Shown here piece by piece: positions 42,197-51,472 of a stretch of 64,000 nt of DNA. How positions within the stretch are numbered: the first letter of the stretch is position 1; each line of letters starts with the position of its first letter. The translations under genes and the position numbers were made by a program. The notes beneath the pieces were generated by a model, which did no database searches, had not been told where the DNA came from, and saw only the letters and a program-made list of their open reading frames with translations. This DNA comes from JBBQVS01 sp038211295 (GTDB lineage Bacteria; Chloroflexota; Ktedonobacteria; Ktedonobacterales; Ktedonobacteraceae): NCBI GenBank assembly GCA_038211295.1, contig JBBQVS010000004.1:1-64000 (forward strand). Direction: 5' to 3'.

Positions 42197-44011
42197 TTAT
42201 TCGCCACCAACGCCTGTGGCTTCTGATATGGGTGCCATGAATGTGCTATTTTTCATGACACGCTCGCGTGGCGCGAAGATGCGGCGGTACGTTTCGCTGT
42301 GTTGTAGCAGTTCATCGTGTGTGCCTTGATCGACGATTTCGCCACGTCGTACAACCAGAATGTTGTCGGCCCAGCGAATCTGTGAAAGGCGATGTGTGAT
42401 GAGCAGCGTTGTGCGTCCTTCTAAGAGCCGTCGAATCGCCTTCTGGATTTCGTCCTCGGTTGCGCTGTCAATCGCGCTCGTCGAGTCGTCCAGAATAAGG
42501 ATGCGTGGGTCGGTTAGCAGTGCGCGAGCGATGGCGATGCGCTGGCGTTGTCCGCCGGAAAGCGTGACGCCGCGCTCGCCAATCTCTGTATCATAACCTT
42601 CTTTGAAGCTGCTTACAAACTCATGCGCCTGTGCATCGCTTGCGGCCCCCTCAATAGCCTCGCGTGTTGCCTTGTTCCCCAGACCATAGCCGATGTTTTC
42701 CGCAATCGAACGCGAGAAGAGAAAGATGTCCTGCTCGATTGTCGAGACTTGCGAACGCAACGAGTCGAGATTCCACTCGCGCACATCGACACCATCGACT
42801 AGCACGCGCCCAGCGTCAACATCGTAGATGCGATTGACAAGCTTGGTGATTGTGCTTTTACCTGAACCCGTCTGCCCCACAATCGCGATTGTCTGGCCCG
42901 CCTTCGCGTGGAATGAGACGTTTTTCAAAATGGGCGTGTCGCCATAACTGAAGGTGACGTTCTCGAAAACAATATCACCATGCATCTCTTCGCGGAAGCC
43001 CCGCTCGTTCTCGTCCAGTTCCGTCTCTTCACGCATCAGCGTTAGAATGCGTTCGGCACCCGCGACTCCTAGCTGCACAAGGCTAAAGCTCCAGATCGAC
43101 ATGAAGGCGGGAAAGCGAATAATCGCCATCAGGCCCATGTACGCGACCAAGCCGCCCGTTGTGAGCTGCTGTTGTGACAGAAGATAGAGGCCATGCAGAA
43201 AAGCACCTGCGAGCGCGATTGCGGCGATCAGTGTTGGTAGATAGCGGCCCTGTATCTGTCCGTTTTTGACAAAGTAGTCGCGGTACAGCGAGGCATTGAA
43301 GCGAAACTTGTGCTGTTCCTGCGCTTCCTGACCTGTCGCCTTAACCACCTCAACACCAGAAACCGCCTCGTTGAGAACCGCGTTCATTGTGCCGAACTGT
43401 TCACGCATACTATCGGAAACAGGCGTAAGCTGGCGTGAGTAGCGGCGTAGCGCGATCAGGAACAGCATGATGAAGAGCAGAGGCGAGAGCAACAACTGTG
43501 GATTGATGAAGGCGATAAAGAACATTGGTATTACAAGAGCGGAGAACGAATCGAAAATGATATCGAACCCCGGCACAACCATATCACTGAGTTGCGTGAT
43601 ATCGTTCGAGGCACGGGCCATCACATCGCCCACGCGCTGCCGATTGTGAAAGGTCTGGCTCTTGCTCAACAGGCTTAAATAGAGTTCGTCGCGGGCATCG
43701 CGGGCAAATCGCTTGCCCAGCAACTCCGCGCCGAACCGTGCCGCGAGGTCTACGATGCCCGTGAGTGCGATAACCACCAGCAGTGCCACAACGATCATCA
43801 GCAGTTGCGCCTGACTATTTCTTTTTACCGCATCGAACGCTAGCCCCGTGAGTGCAGGCACGGCGGCATTGAAGACATTCGCCAGAATGGACATGACGAT
43901 GGCAACCAGTAAAATAGATTTGTAACGTAGAAGATGTGCAGCAATCCAACGTGCAGGTGTAGAGCGGTTATAGCGGTATTCATCGATGGTTGTAAATTCG
44001 CGTTTCAGCAC
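42197..44011 (-). CDS. ABC exporter half-transporter, with degenerate Walker B
   Basis: 604 aa from GTG 44011, chosen because TGGAGG lies six bases upstream; an upstream frame would add a hydrophobic, unlikely tail. Six membrane helices, then Walker A GQTGSGKST, signature LSGGQRQRIAIARALL, Walker B ILILDDSTSAID in which Asp replaces the catalytic Glu. Pairs with the downstream half-transporter; its intact signature completes the active site with that gene's Glu. Confidence 0.9.
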   Translation of the reverse strand: MLKREFTTIDEYRYNRSTPARWIAAHLLRYKSILLVAIVMSILANVFNAAVPALTGLAFDAVKRNSQAQLLMIVVALLVVIALTGIVDLAARFGAELLGKRFARDARDELYLSLLSKSQTFHNRQRVGDVMARASNDITQLSDMVVPGFDIIFDSFSALVIPMFFIAFINPQLLLSPLLFIMLFLIALRRYSRQLTPVSDSMREQFGTMNAVLNEAVSGVEVVKATGQEAQEQHKFRFNASLYRDYFVKNGQIQGRYLPTLIAAIALAGAFLHGLYLLSQQQLTTGGLVAYMGLMAIIRFPAFMSIWSFSLVQLGVAGAERILTLMREETELDENERGFREEMHGDIVFENVTFSYGDTPILKNVSFHAKAGQTIAIVGQTGSGKSTITKLVNRIYDVDAGRVLVDGVDVREWNLDSLRSQVSTIEQDIFLFSRSIAENIGYGLGNKATREAIEGAASDAQAHEFVSSFKEGYDTEIGERGVTLSGGQRQRIAIARALLTDPRILILDDSTSAIDSATEDEIQKAIRRLLEGRTTLLITHRLSQIRWADNILVVRRGEIVDQGTHDELLQHSETYRRIFAPRERVMKNSTFMAPISEATGVGGE

Positions 44012-44083
44012 GGGAAACCTCCAGCAAGGGGCTAGTAACAGAGAGAACAGAACAGGACAGGACAAAACAGACGCTAAAACAAA

Positions 44084-44114
44084 TGGTTGAGGTTCGTATT
44101 GTGAACCTCAACCA
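44084..44114 (-). terminator. Rho-independent terminator of the LppX-like gene
   Basis: On the minus strand, TGGTTGAGGTTC and its complement form a 12-bp stem with a 7-base loop, followed by TTTGTTTT. It lies downstream of the lipoprotein gene and upstream of the ABC operon. Confidence 0.75.
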
Positions 44115-44210
44115 CTTGCCTTGTTGTTATGATACCACACGCTAAACACGCGCAAAAATAGCGAAGGGAGCATGGTATGGACGTATGAGGAGAGCATAAC
44201 GAAGGCGAGG

Positions 44211-44365
44211 GGGCAAGCATAACATGGCGTGGGTGAGCAACGGGATCAGGGCAAGCATAACATGGCGTGGGTGAGCAACATGATCAGGACAAGCACAGCA
44301 TGGCGCGGGCAAGCCGCGCCACTACTATATACGGAACCGCGTGGCTTCGCCACGCTATGTTTGCA
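44211..44365. repeat. REP-like element, copy 3, preceded by 38-bp tandem repeat
   Basis: A 38-base unit beginning GGGCAAGCATAACATGGCG occurs at 44211-44248 and 44249-44286, with a decayed third copy. It leads into GGCGCGG-GCAAG-CCGCGCC followed by ACTACTATA and the hairpin GCGTGGC-TTC-GCCACGC. Same architecture as the other copies but with a different stem sequence. Confidence 0.75.
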
Positions 44366-44437
44366 CCCCTCGCCATAGCTACGCGAAATGTACAAGCATT
44401 TTATTTTCAAGACCTATACTATGCAGGTTAGGTAAAA

Positions 44438-45388
44438 CTACGGTTTGGCGTTGCCGACGCCGCCCAGAATGACGGTTGGATCGTTCGTTGGAGTGGCATC
44501 GGTTGGTGGGGTGATGGTCACGGGTTGGTCAAATTTGCTCAGGTCGATAATCGAGTCCTGATTTGTCGTGACGGTATTCGGTACGGTTCCCGCGGCAGTT
44601 GGCGTACCACTCACGGAACTGGTATCAATGCCGAGACTGATCTTCACTTCGGTACGATGCACGTAGAACTTGGTCTCGTCAATCCAGACATCAACCGAAG
44701 ACTGGAACGTCTTGGTCTTAGCAAGAACGGTGTCAAGGTTTTGCGAGCTGATACTGCTACTGAATTGTGGATTGTCTTTGATAAGTTGCTTCAAACCCTC
44801 TTTATCCAGATCTGCGGTAATGTGGCGCAAGCTCTCCCCATTCAATTGCTGATCACCATGATCGGTAATTTTCGCGTGCTGCACAAGACCGAGCACAGTG
44901 CTTTGATCGATATTGAAGCCTGAGAACGTGCTGCCACCTGCTGTATTTTGCAGAGCAGTTTTGTCAAGCACATACCATTTGCCCTGCGCGTTCTGAAGAT
45001 ATACCTTGTCGCCTTTCAGAACTTGTGAAATGGTTGTCCCTTGACTTAGAGTGAGCTTGAACTGTGCCTCATCGGGCAGCATCTCGTCACCACTGCCTGT
45101 CACCTTGACTGACAGATTGTTCGCGGTTGGCGTTCCATTCGCGGTTGGCGTGGTTGCTGCTGCTGGTGTTCCACTTGTACCGCCCACCCCTTGAAGAATG
45201 GTGCTGTTTTGTAGTTCAATATGAGCAGACTTGAGCTGCTTCATTGTGTTCGCGCTGTTCTGCACTATCTGCGCGGGTGTAAGCGAGCTTGGTTTTCCGG
45301 TTGTGGTTGTTGTTATCGAGCCACATGCGCTCACAAATAATGTCGTTAGCAGCAATGCGAACAGCGGGATGGTGTGTTTTTTTTGCAT
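44438..45388 (-). CDS. LppX/LprAFG-like lipoprotein
   Basis: 316 aa. Signal peptide with lipobox LFVSAC (Cys22), so a lipid-anchored protein of the cell surface. The mature part begins with a Thr-rich linker, then SANTMKQLKSAHIELQNST and a beta-rich domain with YLQNAQGKWYVLDKTALQ, typical of the LppX/LprG family that binds lipids or glycolipids in a half-barrel. Pro/Thr-rich low-complexity tails at both ends. AAGGAG lies seven bases before the ATG. Adjacent to the ABC exporter, which could move its ligand; inference only. Confidence 0.82.
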   Translation of the reverse strand: MQKKHTIPLFALLLTTLFVSACGSITTTTTGKPSSLTPAQIVQNSANTMKQLKSAHIELQNSTILQGVGGTSGTPAAATTPTANGTPTANNLSVKVTGSGDEMLPDEAQFKLTLSQGTTISQVLKGDKVYLQNAQGKWYVLDKTALQNTAGGSTFSGFNIDQSTVLGLVQHAKITDHGDQQLNGESLRHITADLDKEGLKQLIKDNPQFSSSISSQNLDTVLAKTKTFQSSVDVWIDETKFYVHRTEVKISLGIDTSSVSGTPTAAGTVPNTVTTNQDSIIDLSKFDQPVTITPPTDATPTNDPTVILGGVGNAKP

Positions 45389-45586
45389 ACATAGACTCCT
45401 TCTATAAAAATGGCGGTGTCATGTCGGTGTCTTTGCAGGTCTCTGCTTATAATACGGGTCAAACACAGATAATGTTTCTATTTCAGGTAGCAAATTTCTT
45501 TCACGACCTATACGCATACTTTTTTATTCGTGGTCAATGCTGAATAAGGTTTTGTAGGGAATATTCAAAAAGAAGGAAAGAACATA

Positions 45587-46150
45587 ATGACTTCATTACC
45601 AACACTACGCATTAGCATCGATGCTGACACTGAACTATGGACGATAGAAGAACACGATGCTTCCGAAATGTTCGCATTGACGGATACAAACCGTGGATAC
45701 CTGCGTCGTTGGCTTCCGTGGGTAGATAACACGCGTTCGGTTGAAGACACGCTGGCCTTCATTCGTACTTCGCAGTTGCAGCGTGCGAGCAACCTGGGCT
45801 TCGGGTGTGTTATTCGCTACAAAGGGCAGATAGCAGGGACGATCAATTATCACCCGATTAACTGGTCAAATCACCGCGTCGAGATTGGCTACTGGCTCGG
45901 TGCGTCATTTCAGGGAAAAGGGCTTATGACAAAAGCGTGTAAAGCAATGATTGCTTATGCCTTCGATGAGTTGCTCCTGAACAAAGTCGAGATACTCTGC
46001 GCCACCGAGAACACTCACAGTTGCGCGATACCACAACGACTCGGCTTTACCTTTGAAGGTGTGCTGCGGCAGGGCGAGTGGCTCTATGACCATTACGTAG
46101 ACTTGAAGTTATTCGGGATGCTCGCCACTGAATGGCGTGCGATGCCATAA
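45587..46150 (+). CDS. GNAT acetyltransferase (RimJ/RimL-like)
   Basis: 187 aa. The acetyl-CoA-binding motif EIGYWLGASFQGKGLMTKACKAMIAYAF (about 99-126), WLPWVDNTRS near residue 45, and the C-terminal NTHSCAIPQRLGFTFEGVLRQ are all typical of the RimL/SpeG-like branch, which acetylates N-termini of ribosomal proteins or small amines. Substrate unknown. Follows AAGAAGGAAAG just upstream of its ATG. Confidence 0.9.
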   Translation: MTSLPTLRISIDADTELWTIEEHDASEMFALTDTNRGYLRRWLPWVDNTRSVEDTLAFIRTSQLQRASNLGFGCVIRYKGQIAGTINYHPINWSNHRVEIGYWLGASFQGKGLMTKACKAMIAYAFDELLLNKVEILCATENTHSCAIPQRLGFTFEGVLRQGEWLYDHYVDLKLFGMLATEWRAMP

Positions 46151-46282
46151 TAAAAAGAGAAAAGTCTATACGACAGTGAGAGTGTTACATAGACACAAGA
46201 GAATATTGAATGAATGGCTTCTATTACCTGGGCATTTTGTACAACTCGCTTCTATATCAAACGTATTTTATAGAGGATAGAG

Positions 46283-46288
46283 TATAAT
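46283..46288 (+). promoter_or_regulatory. -10 box of the protease gene
   Basis: A perfect TATAAT at 46283-46288, 41 bases before the ATG at 46330. The -35 region is weak. Confidence 0.4.
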
Positions 46289-46329
46289 GCTGCTATTAAA
46301 GAGTCCTTTATTCTGTAGTCGGGGGTAGG

Positions 46330-48123
46330 ATGAGCACGACATCGATAAAAACCGTTACACACAGACTGTTACATACAAACTGTCACATATCATACCTGCT
46401 CGGAGTAGTAGGACTACTATGCGCCTTCTTCGCGCTACAAACACCTGTGGCCTACGCGGATGGTATGCCGGGGGGAAACGTCGCTGATCCGGTAGTGCGT
46501 GCCGTAGATGTTGCAAACCCTGCGGTAGTACGCATCATCACAGATGTGCCAGGGAAACTTACCGTACACTTTTCCGCAACAAACAGCGTCACTTTCCCGC
46601 AGACAGGCGACCCATATCCACTGGTACTCTCTGGTAGTGGCTCGTTTATCAGTAGCAACGGCGATATCTTGACCGCCGACCATGTTGTCAATCCCGCGCA
46701 CGATGCATCACTTAGCCAGTACCTGGACGACTCCGCGGCACAGGACGTCACCGATTATATCAACCAGCATGGCTCACAGCAAGTAACGAAGGACCAGGTT
46801 TCGCAGGCTTTGCAGAGCAAGCGAATAGCGTCTGACCCTGTGTACGGCACAACGGTCAGCATCGTCTACTTCAGCACTGCGTACACAGGCCCCTTGACCG
46901 CCGCGACCTTTCGGGACTTGCCGCACCAGTATTACGCGACTGTAGACACCATCAAGAAGCAGAGTCCCAGCGACCAGAAAGATACTGCAATTATTCACGT
47001 TCCGTTGACGGATACGCCCAGTGTGCAGATTGGAAACTCGACGGCGGTACAACAGCAAGACGAGCTTACCATTATTGGCTTTCCAGGCAACGGAGATGTT
47101 GGCAATAGCCCAACCAGCGTGCTTTCTTCGTCAATCAACAAAGTCATTGTGAGTTCATTAAAGACGACTGACAATAACGCGCCCGTCATTCAGGTTGGTG
47201 GTAACGTCGAGCATGGCGATAGTGGTGGCCCCGCGTTAAGCAAGAGTGGTCAGGTTGTTGGAATCGTGAGCTTTGGCACATCTAACCCAAACTCGCCGGG
47301 CAGCACCAGCTTCCTACAGGCAAGTAGCAGTGCTCAGGATTTGGTTAAGTCGATTGGTCTGAACACGGCACCGGGCGCGTTTCAGAAGGCATGGAGTCAG
47401 GCATTCGCGGACTATGCCTCTAACGAGGCGGGCCACTGGCACAAGGCGGCGTCGGGTTTCGCGCAGATACAGAGCAGTTACCCCAGCTTCAAGGCGATAA
47501 CGCCGTACCTGAACTACGCACAAGATCAGGCGAAGAACGAGGCCGCGCCCACGAGTAACCCGCTTAGTTTTAGTGCCGCGCCATCAGGAACCGCGTTAGC
47601 CTGGACGATTGGCGCGGTGACGCTGATTGCGTTACTTGTGTTCGTGGTTATCGCGCTTGGCTTTACGCGCAAGGGAAAAAAGAGTGTAGCAATGCCAACC
47701 ATTCCCTCGCAAGGACAGGGCTATGCAGGGCAACCAGGTCAAGTTACGCCAATGCAGTCGGGACTTCAGGCACCACAAAATCAAGGGCCATTTTTTAACG
47801 GCGGAGCACCACCATATGGCAACAATGTGGGGGCATTTGGTGGCCCAACGCCGCCTTCCGTCTCACCATATCCAACGCAAGCACCTGTGTATCAGCAACC
47901 TCAGATGACGCCTGTAGTTCCAATGGGACAGATTGCATCTGTGCCACAGGCGTCTGCCGATGAGCAAACAGTTCGGCAGCAACCGATGGATAACTCCGGC
48001 ATTCTGCGCCCCTGGCCCTGTGGACATCTGAACCGCTCAACCGCGCGTTTCTGTAGCATTTGTGGTGAGCCTACACCGACTCCATCGGCATCGTCAACAT
48101 TTATCCGTCACTTTGAGCAGTAG
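46330..48123 (+). CDS. Secreted trypsin-like serine protease with C-terminal membrane anchor and zinc ribbon
   Basis: 597 aa. An N-terminal signal peptide (helix around 18-42), then a chymotrypsin-like fold: His in LTADHVV (about 119), Asp in KDTAIIHV (about 218), Ser in HGDSGGPAL (about 299), so the triad is complete. A helical region (370-410), a membrane helix (WTIGAVTLIALLVFVVIALGF, about 425-446), then a Pro/Gln/Gly-rich tail and a zinc-ribbon-like end WPCGHLNRSTARFCSICG. If the protease is outside, the tail is inside. Resembles HtrA/DegP enzymes without the PDZ domain. Confidence 0.85.
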   Translation: MSTTSIKTVTHRLLHTNCHISYLLGVVGLLCAFFALQTPVAYADGMPGGNVADPVVRAVDVANPAVVRIITDVPGKLTVHFSATNSVTFPQTGDPYPLVLSGSGSFISSNGDILTADHVVNPAHDASLSQYLDDSAAQDVTDYINQHGSQQVTKDQVSQALQSKRIASDPVYGTTVSIVYFSTAYTGPLTAATFRDLPHQYYATVDTIKKQSPSDQKDTAIIHVPLTDTPSVQIGNSTAVQQQDELTIIGFPGNGDVGNSPTSVLSSSINKVIVSSLKTTDNNAPVIQVGGNVEHGDSGGPALSKSGQVVGIVSFGTSNPNSPGSTSFLQASSSAQDLVKSIGLNTAPGAFQKAWSQAFADYASNEAGHWHKAASGFAQIQSSYPSFKAITPYLNYAQDQAKNEAAPTSNPLSFSAAPSGTALAWTIGAVTLIALLVFVVIALGFTRKGKKSVAMPTIPSQGQGYAGQPGQVTPMQSGLQAPQNQGPFFNGGAPPYGNNVGAFGGPTPPSVSPYPTQAPVYQQPQMTPVVPMGQIASVPQASADEQTVRQQPMDNSGILRPWPCGHLNRSTARFCSICGEPTPTPSASSTFIRHFEQ

Positions 48124-48140
48124 TAAGGGGAAAGAGAGCG

Positions 48141-48500
48141 ATGATAGAGAAAGTAACACACGGCACGATCTTTCCACGTGAAGATGGTAAAATCATTGAT
48201 GAACACTTTGGTGTATTGAACACCAGAAGCGACGCGTTCAGTCTCGCGCATATGACCGCCCCGCCAGCGTGGCGCGAACCTGCACAGGTTGCCACATTTG
48301 ATGAGGTTGTGATTGTGCTACGGGGAACGCTCGCGGTTGTGACCGAGCAAGAACAACTGACTATTGCATCCGGCGAAACGTGCCTAATTGAAAAGGGGAC
48401 GCGGGTCATTTATAGCAACTGTAGTCAGGAGCAGGTATGTGAATACTGGTCGCTGTGCCTGCCAGCGTTCCGACCAGAACGCACAAGTATGGACGCATAG
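48141..48500 (+). CDS. Cupin-domain protein
   Basis: 119 aa, a single small beta-barrel: PAQVATFDEVVIVLRGTLAVVTEQEQLTIASGETCLIEKGTRVIYSNCSQ matches cupin motifs, with Glu and His ligands partly replaced (no GxHxH), so metal binding is uncertain. AAGGGGAAAGAGAG is just upstream. It lies 17 bases after the protease and may be co-transcribed with it. Function unknown. Confidence 0.75.
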   Translation: MIEKVTHGTIFPREDGKIIDEHFGVLNTRSDAFSLAHMTAPPAWREPAQVATFDEVVIVLRGTLAVVTEQEQLTIASGETCLIEKGTRVIYSNCSQEQVCEYWSLCLPAFRPERTSMDA

Positions 48501-48506
48501 GATAAC

Positions 48507-48552
48507 AACAAAATACGCTGGGAAACCTCGAGGTTTCCCAGCGTATTTTGTT
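48507..48552. terminator. 23-bp perfect palindrome with no loop, bidirectional terminator
   Basis: Arms 48507-48529 and 48530-48552 are exact complements with CTCGAG at the centre, AACAAAAT at one end and ATTTTGTT at the other. It lies between the cupin gene (+) and fabI (-). Confidence 0.8.
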
Positions 48553-48575
48553 TTGAGACAATATATGCCAGAGAG

Positions 48576-49346
48576 TTACGCACCCATAATGTTGTAACCA
48601 GCATCGACGAACATGATTTCGCCGGTGATCGCTTTTGACTGGGGGCCACACAGGAAGAGCGCGACATCGCCGACTTCGCTCTGCTCAATGTTGCGGCGCA
48701 GGGGTGCGACCTGCCCCATCTGGTCGCGGAACGAGGTAAAGCCAGAGACGCCCCGCGCCGCGAGCGTGTTGAGCGGCCCCGCCGAAATCGCGTTGACGCG
48801 GATATTGTGTTCGCCCAGTTCATATGCGAGGTAACGCACGCTGCACTCTAGCGCAGCTTTCGCGACTGCCATCACGTTGTATTTAGGCATGACACGCTCG
48901 CTTGCTACATAAGTGAGTGTGAGGACGCTTCCACCTCTTGCCTGCATGAGTGGCTTGGCGCGTTTCGCTATCGCGACCAGCGAGTACGCGCTGATATCGA
49001 GGGCGGTATGAAAGCCGGCACGAGTAGTGTCGGTGAAAGGATTTTCTAGTTCGCTCGGTGGCGCGAACGCGACGGAGTGAATCAAGATATCCAGTTCGCC
49101 ATCAAATAGTTTGCTTGCCTCGGCGAACGCAGCGTCAAGCTGGGCATCGTCCTGCACGTCACAGGAAATAACGGGCGTATTGGGAATTTTCGCCGCGAGG
49201 TCACGCACGTACTTTTCCATACGATCCTGATATGCGAGAATGATTTGAGCACCTTCTGCCGCGAGTGCCTGAGCAATCGCCCAACCGATAGAGCGATGAT
49301 TAGCGACTCCAAAAATAAGGGCTTTTTTACCTTCTAATAAAGGCAT
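48576..49346 (-). CDS. fabI: Enoyl-[acyl-carrier-protein] reductase (NADH)
   Basis: 256 aa, an SDR-type protein. The N-terminal GVANHRSIGWAIAQAL is the FabI nucleotide-binding form of the SDR glycine motif; HSVAFAP follows; the active site Tyr-x6-Tyr region is present as LTYVASERVMPKYNVMAVAKAALE (Tyr and Lys); ends GEIMFVDAGYNIMGA. It catalyses the last step of each fatty-acid elongation cycle. The triclosan-sensitive type. Spaced 40 bases from the rhodanese gene, same strand. Confidence 0.95.
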   Translation of the reverse strand: MPLLEGKKALIFGVANHRSIGWAIAQALAAEGAQIILAYQDRMEKYVRDLAAKIPNTPVISCDVQDDAQLDAAFAEASKLFDGELDILIHSVAFAPPSELENPFTDTTRAGFHTALDISAYSLVAIAKRAKPLMQARGGSVLTLTYVASERVMPKYNVMAVAKAALECSVRYLAYELGEHNIRVNAISAGPLNTLAARGVSGFTSFRDQMGQVAPLRRNIEQSEVGDVALFLCGPQSKAITGEIMFVDAGYNIMGA

Positions 49347-49386
49347 AGATTTTCTCCTTCAAAGTGATTTCCGCGAGTTTCTCTGT

Positions 49387-49740
49387 CTAGCGTTCGATTG
49401 GATAGCGACGCCCAACCCAACCATTCATACCATTGGCGAGATTGTATACTTTGGTGAGACCAGATACAAGTGCGATCTCCGAAGCGTTCGAGCTGCGCTG
49501 TCCAGAGGCACAGACGAAGATAACATCTTCATCAGGTGGCAGTTTCAGGTTTTTGAGGGCTTTTCCAAAGCTGTAAATGCCGTCAATCGTCACCAGTTCC
49601 GCCTCAGCGATATGCCCACGATGCCATTCTTCCGACGTGCGTACATCTATGACACGTGTTCCAGAGTCTATCATGCGTTTGGCTTCATCGGTGCCAATGG
49701 TGATGTAAGGTAGGGCTTCTTCCAGATCGTCATGTAGCAT
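49387..49740 (-). CDS. Rhodanese-like sulfurtransferase
   Basis: 117 aa from ATG 49740; GTG 49761 would add seven residues. The active loop is CASGQRSS (Cys nucleophile, six-residue loop as in GlpE/PspE types), with GTRVIDVRTSEEWHRGHIAEA upstream, the CH2-type motif. It transfers sulfur from thiosulfate or persulfides to acceptors. Follows a small gene on the same strand and precedes fabI. Confidence 0.9.
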   Translation of the reverse strand: MLHDDLEEALPYITIGTDEAKRMIDSGTRVIDVRTSEEWHRGHIAEAELVTIDGIYSFGKALKNLKLPPDEDVIFVCASGQRSSNASEIALVSGLTKVYNLANGMNGWVGRRYPIER

Positions 49741-49762
49741 GTCTACCATCTCTCCTTGCACA

Positions 49763-50011
49763 TTATGCTTTCTGTGCCTTTGTGTATTCTTCCAACCAGA
49801 TGCGCCCCAACATTGTTGGGGCGATCATGTATTCATCGCCTACAAAGTTCATTGTAATGAAACCTTGATCTTCCATTTCGCGGAAGTCGGCAGTAATGAG
49901 GTAGTGAGTGCGAAGGATACGGGTGAGGTCGCTCTCCGGCAACTGCTTCCAGTCCGCTAAAATAGTAAGGATAGCAGCATATCTAGGGCTACCATCATCA
50001 ACCGCTCGCAT
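49763..50011 (-). CDS. Small hypothetical protein, possible winged helix
   Basis: 82 aa, with GAGG seven bases upstream of the ATG. The pattern ILTILADWKQLPESDLTRILRTHYLITADFREMEDQGFITMNFVGDEYMIAPTMLG reads as helix-helix-helix-strand-strand, like a small winged-helix domain. No family is recognised. It overlaps the rhodanese gene region closely, so the two form an operon with fabI probably following. Confidence 0.65.
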   Translation of the reverse strand: MRAVDDGSPRYAAILTILADWKQLPESDLTRILRTHYLITADFREMEDQGFITMNFVGDEYMIAPTMLGRIWLEEYTKAQKA

Positions 50012-50151
50012 GTGTCTACCTCGTGTTTCCCCTGGTGTTTAGTGGCGTTATTACGTTGCCCCATTATAGCACAACATCTTATGGCTTCTGTCTGAAACTT
50101 CGTGTGATAGAATCGGAGGCAGAGACACCAGAGTAAAAAGGGGAATTACGT

Positions 50152-51447
50152 ATGCATGAGGACGCGCAACCGCCGACACGCAGTATTTCTGCGAGTACGC
50201 TTATTCGCAACATCGGGCAGCTTGTGACAATGGCACAACAACCGATAGTCGGCGCGAGTGGACAGCTACAAGTGCTTACACATGCTGCGATTGCAGTTGA
50301 CAAAGGAACTATTGTCTGGCTTGGCCCTGATACCGCCGTAGACGAGCTATTTCTTCAAAATCCGAATACCATTACCGTTATTGACGCTCATGGCGTGGTG
50401 CTCACACCGGGCTTTGTCGATTCGCACACACATCTAGTCTTCGCGGGAGATCGGGCGGAAGAGTTTCATCTGCGACGCAGTGGTGTCAGTTATGGAAGCC
50501 TTCTGGCACAGGGGCGCGGCATTTTGACGACAATGAATGCTACTCGTAGTGCTACTATAAACGTGTTGCTGGCGTTGGCACAAACAAGGCTTGAGACGAT
50601 GCGTGGCGTTGGCACAACTACCGTCGAGATTAAAACCGGCTATGGTTTGAATATGGAGGCGGAGGCGACGTGTCTGCGTGTTATTCAAGAACTGCAAGCC
50701 CGGACGACGATACGTATTGTGCCAACGTTTCTTGGTGCTCATAGCGTGCCGCCCGAATACAAGGCCAGCAGGGAGAGCTATATAGCTTTACTTGTCGAGG
50801 AAATGCTGCCCCGCTTCAGAGAGCAGGCGCGTTTCTGTGATGTTTTCTGTGAACGTGAAGCCTTCACATTAGAGGAGAGCCGACGAGTTCTCACGTGCGC
50901 TAAAGGATTGGGTTATGCCTTGAAAGTACACGCGGATCAGTTAAGCCCATCTGGTGGCGCGAGACTTGCGGCAGAACTACACGCGGTCTCCGCCGACCAT
51001 CTTGACTATGCAACCGATGCCGACCTCGACGCTTTGCACGATGCGGGTGTTGTCGCGACACTGCTACCGGGTTGCTCTTATACCTTGCGAAGTCCCTATC
51101 CTGTCGCACGTCGCTATCTCGATCATGGCCTGACCGTCGCGCTGGCAACAGACTTCAATCCGGGGACCTCATACTGCGAAAGCATGCAGATGATACTTGG
51201 GTTAGCGATGGCGGAAATGGGCATGACACTCGAAGAGGCACTACTCGCGGCGACGATTAACGGGGCGAAAGCTCTGGCGTTACAGGAGCAGGTTGGAAGT
51301 CTTGAAGTTGGTAAACGCTGCGAAGTCGCGTTCTGGTCTATTCGTGACTATCGTGAAATTGGCTATCACTTTGGCGTCAATCTTATACAATCGGTTTTAG
51401 TTATTGACGAGCCACTACTTCCTTTTGGAAGTCTATGTTTCACGTGA
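50152..51447 (+). CDS. hutI: Imidazolonepropionase
   Basis: 431 aa, amidohydrolase superfamily. The metal motif GFVDSHTHLVFAGDRAEEF is the HutI type, followed by IEIKTGYGLNMEAEATCLRVI, HADQLSPSGGARLAAEL and ATDFNPGTSYCESM near the second metal Asp. It opens the imidazolone ring in histidine breakdown, acting after HutH and HutU. Its stop codon TGA lies inside a parS site. hutH lies 1 kb downstream; no hutU or hutG is nearby. Confidence 0.93.
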   Translation: MHEDAQPPTRSISASTLIRNIGQLVTMAQQPIVGASGQLQVLTHAAIAVDKGTIVWLGPDTAVDELFLQNPNTITVIDAHGVVLTPGFVDSHTHLVFAGDRAEEFHLRRSGVSYGSLLAQGRGILTTMNATRSATINVLLALAQTRLETMRGVGTTTVEIKTGYGLNMEAEATCLRVIQELQARTTIRIVPTFLGAHSVPPEYKASRESYIALLVEEMLPRFREQARFCDVFCEREAFTLEESRRVLTCAKGLGYALKVHADQLSPSGGARLAAELHAVSADHLDYATDADLDALHDAGVVATLLPGCSYTLRSPYPVARRYLDHGLTVALATDFNPGTSYCESMQMILGLAMAEMGMTLEEALLAATINGAKALALQEQVGSLEVGKRCEVAFWSIRDYREIGYHFGVNLIQSVLVIDEPLLPFGSLCFT

Positions 51448-51451
51448 AACA
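51436..51451. other. parS site 1 (perfect)
   Basis: TGTTTCACGTGAAACA, the full palindromic ParB-binding consensus. It overlaps the stop codon of hutI. Confidence 0.9.
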
Positions 51452-51472
51452 GTGATAGAGGATTAGCGAAAA

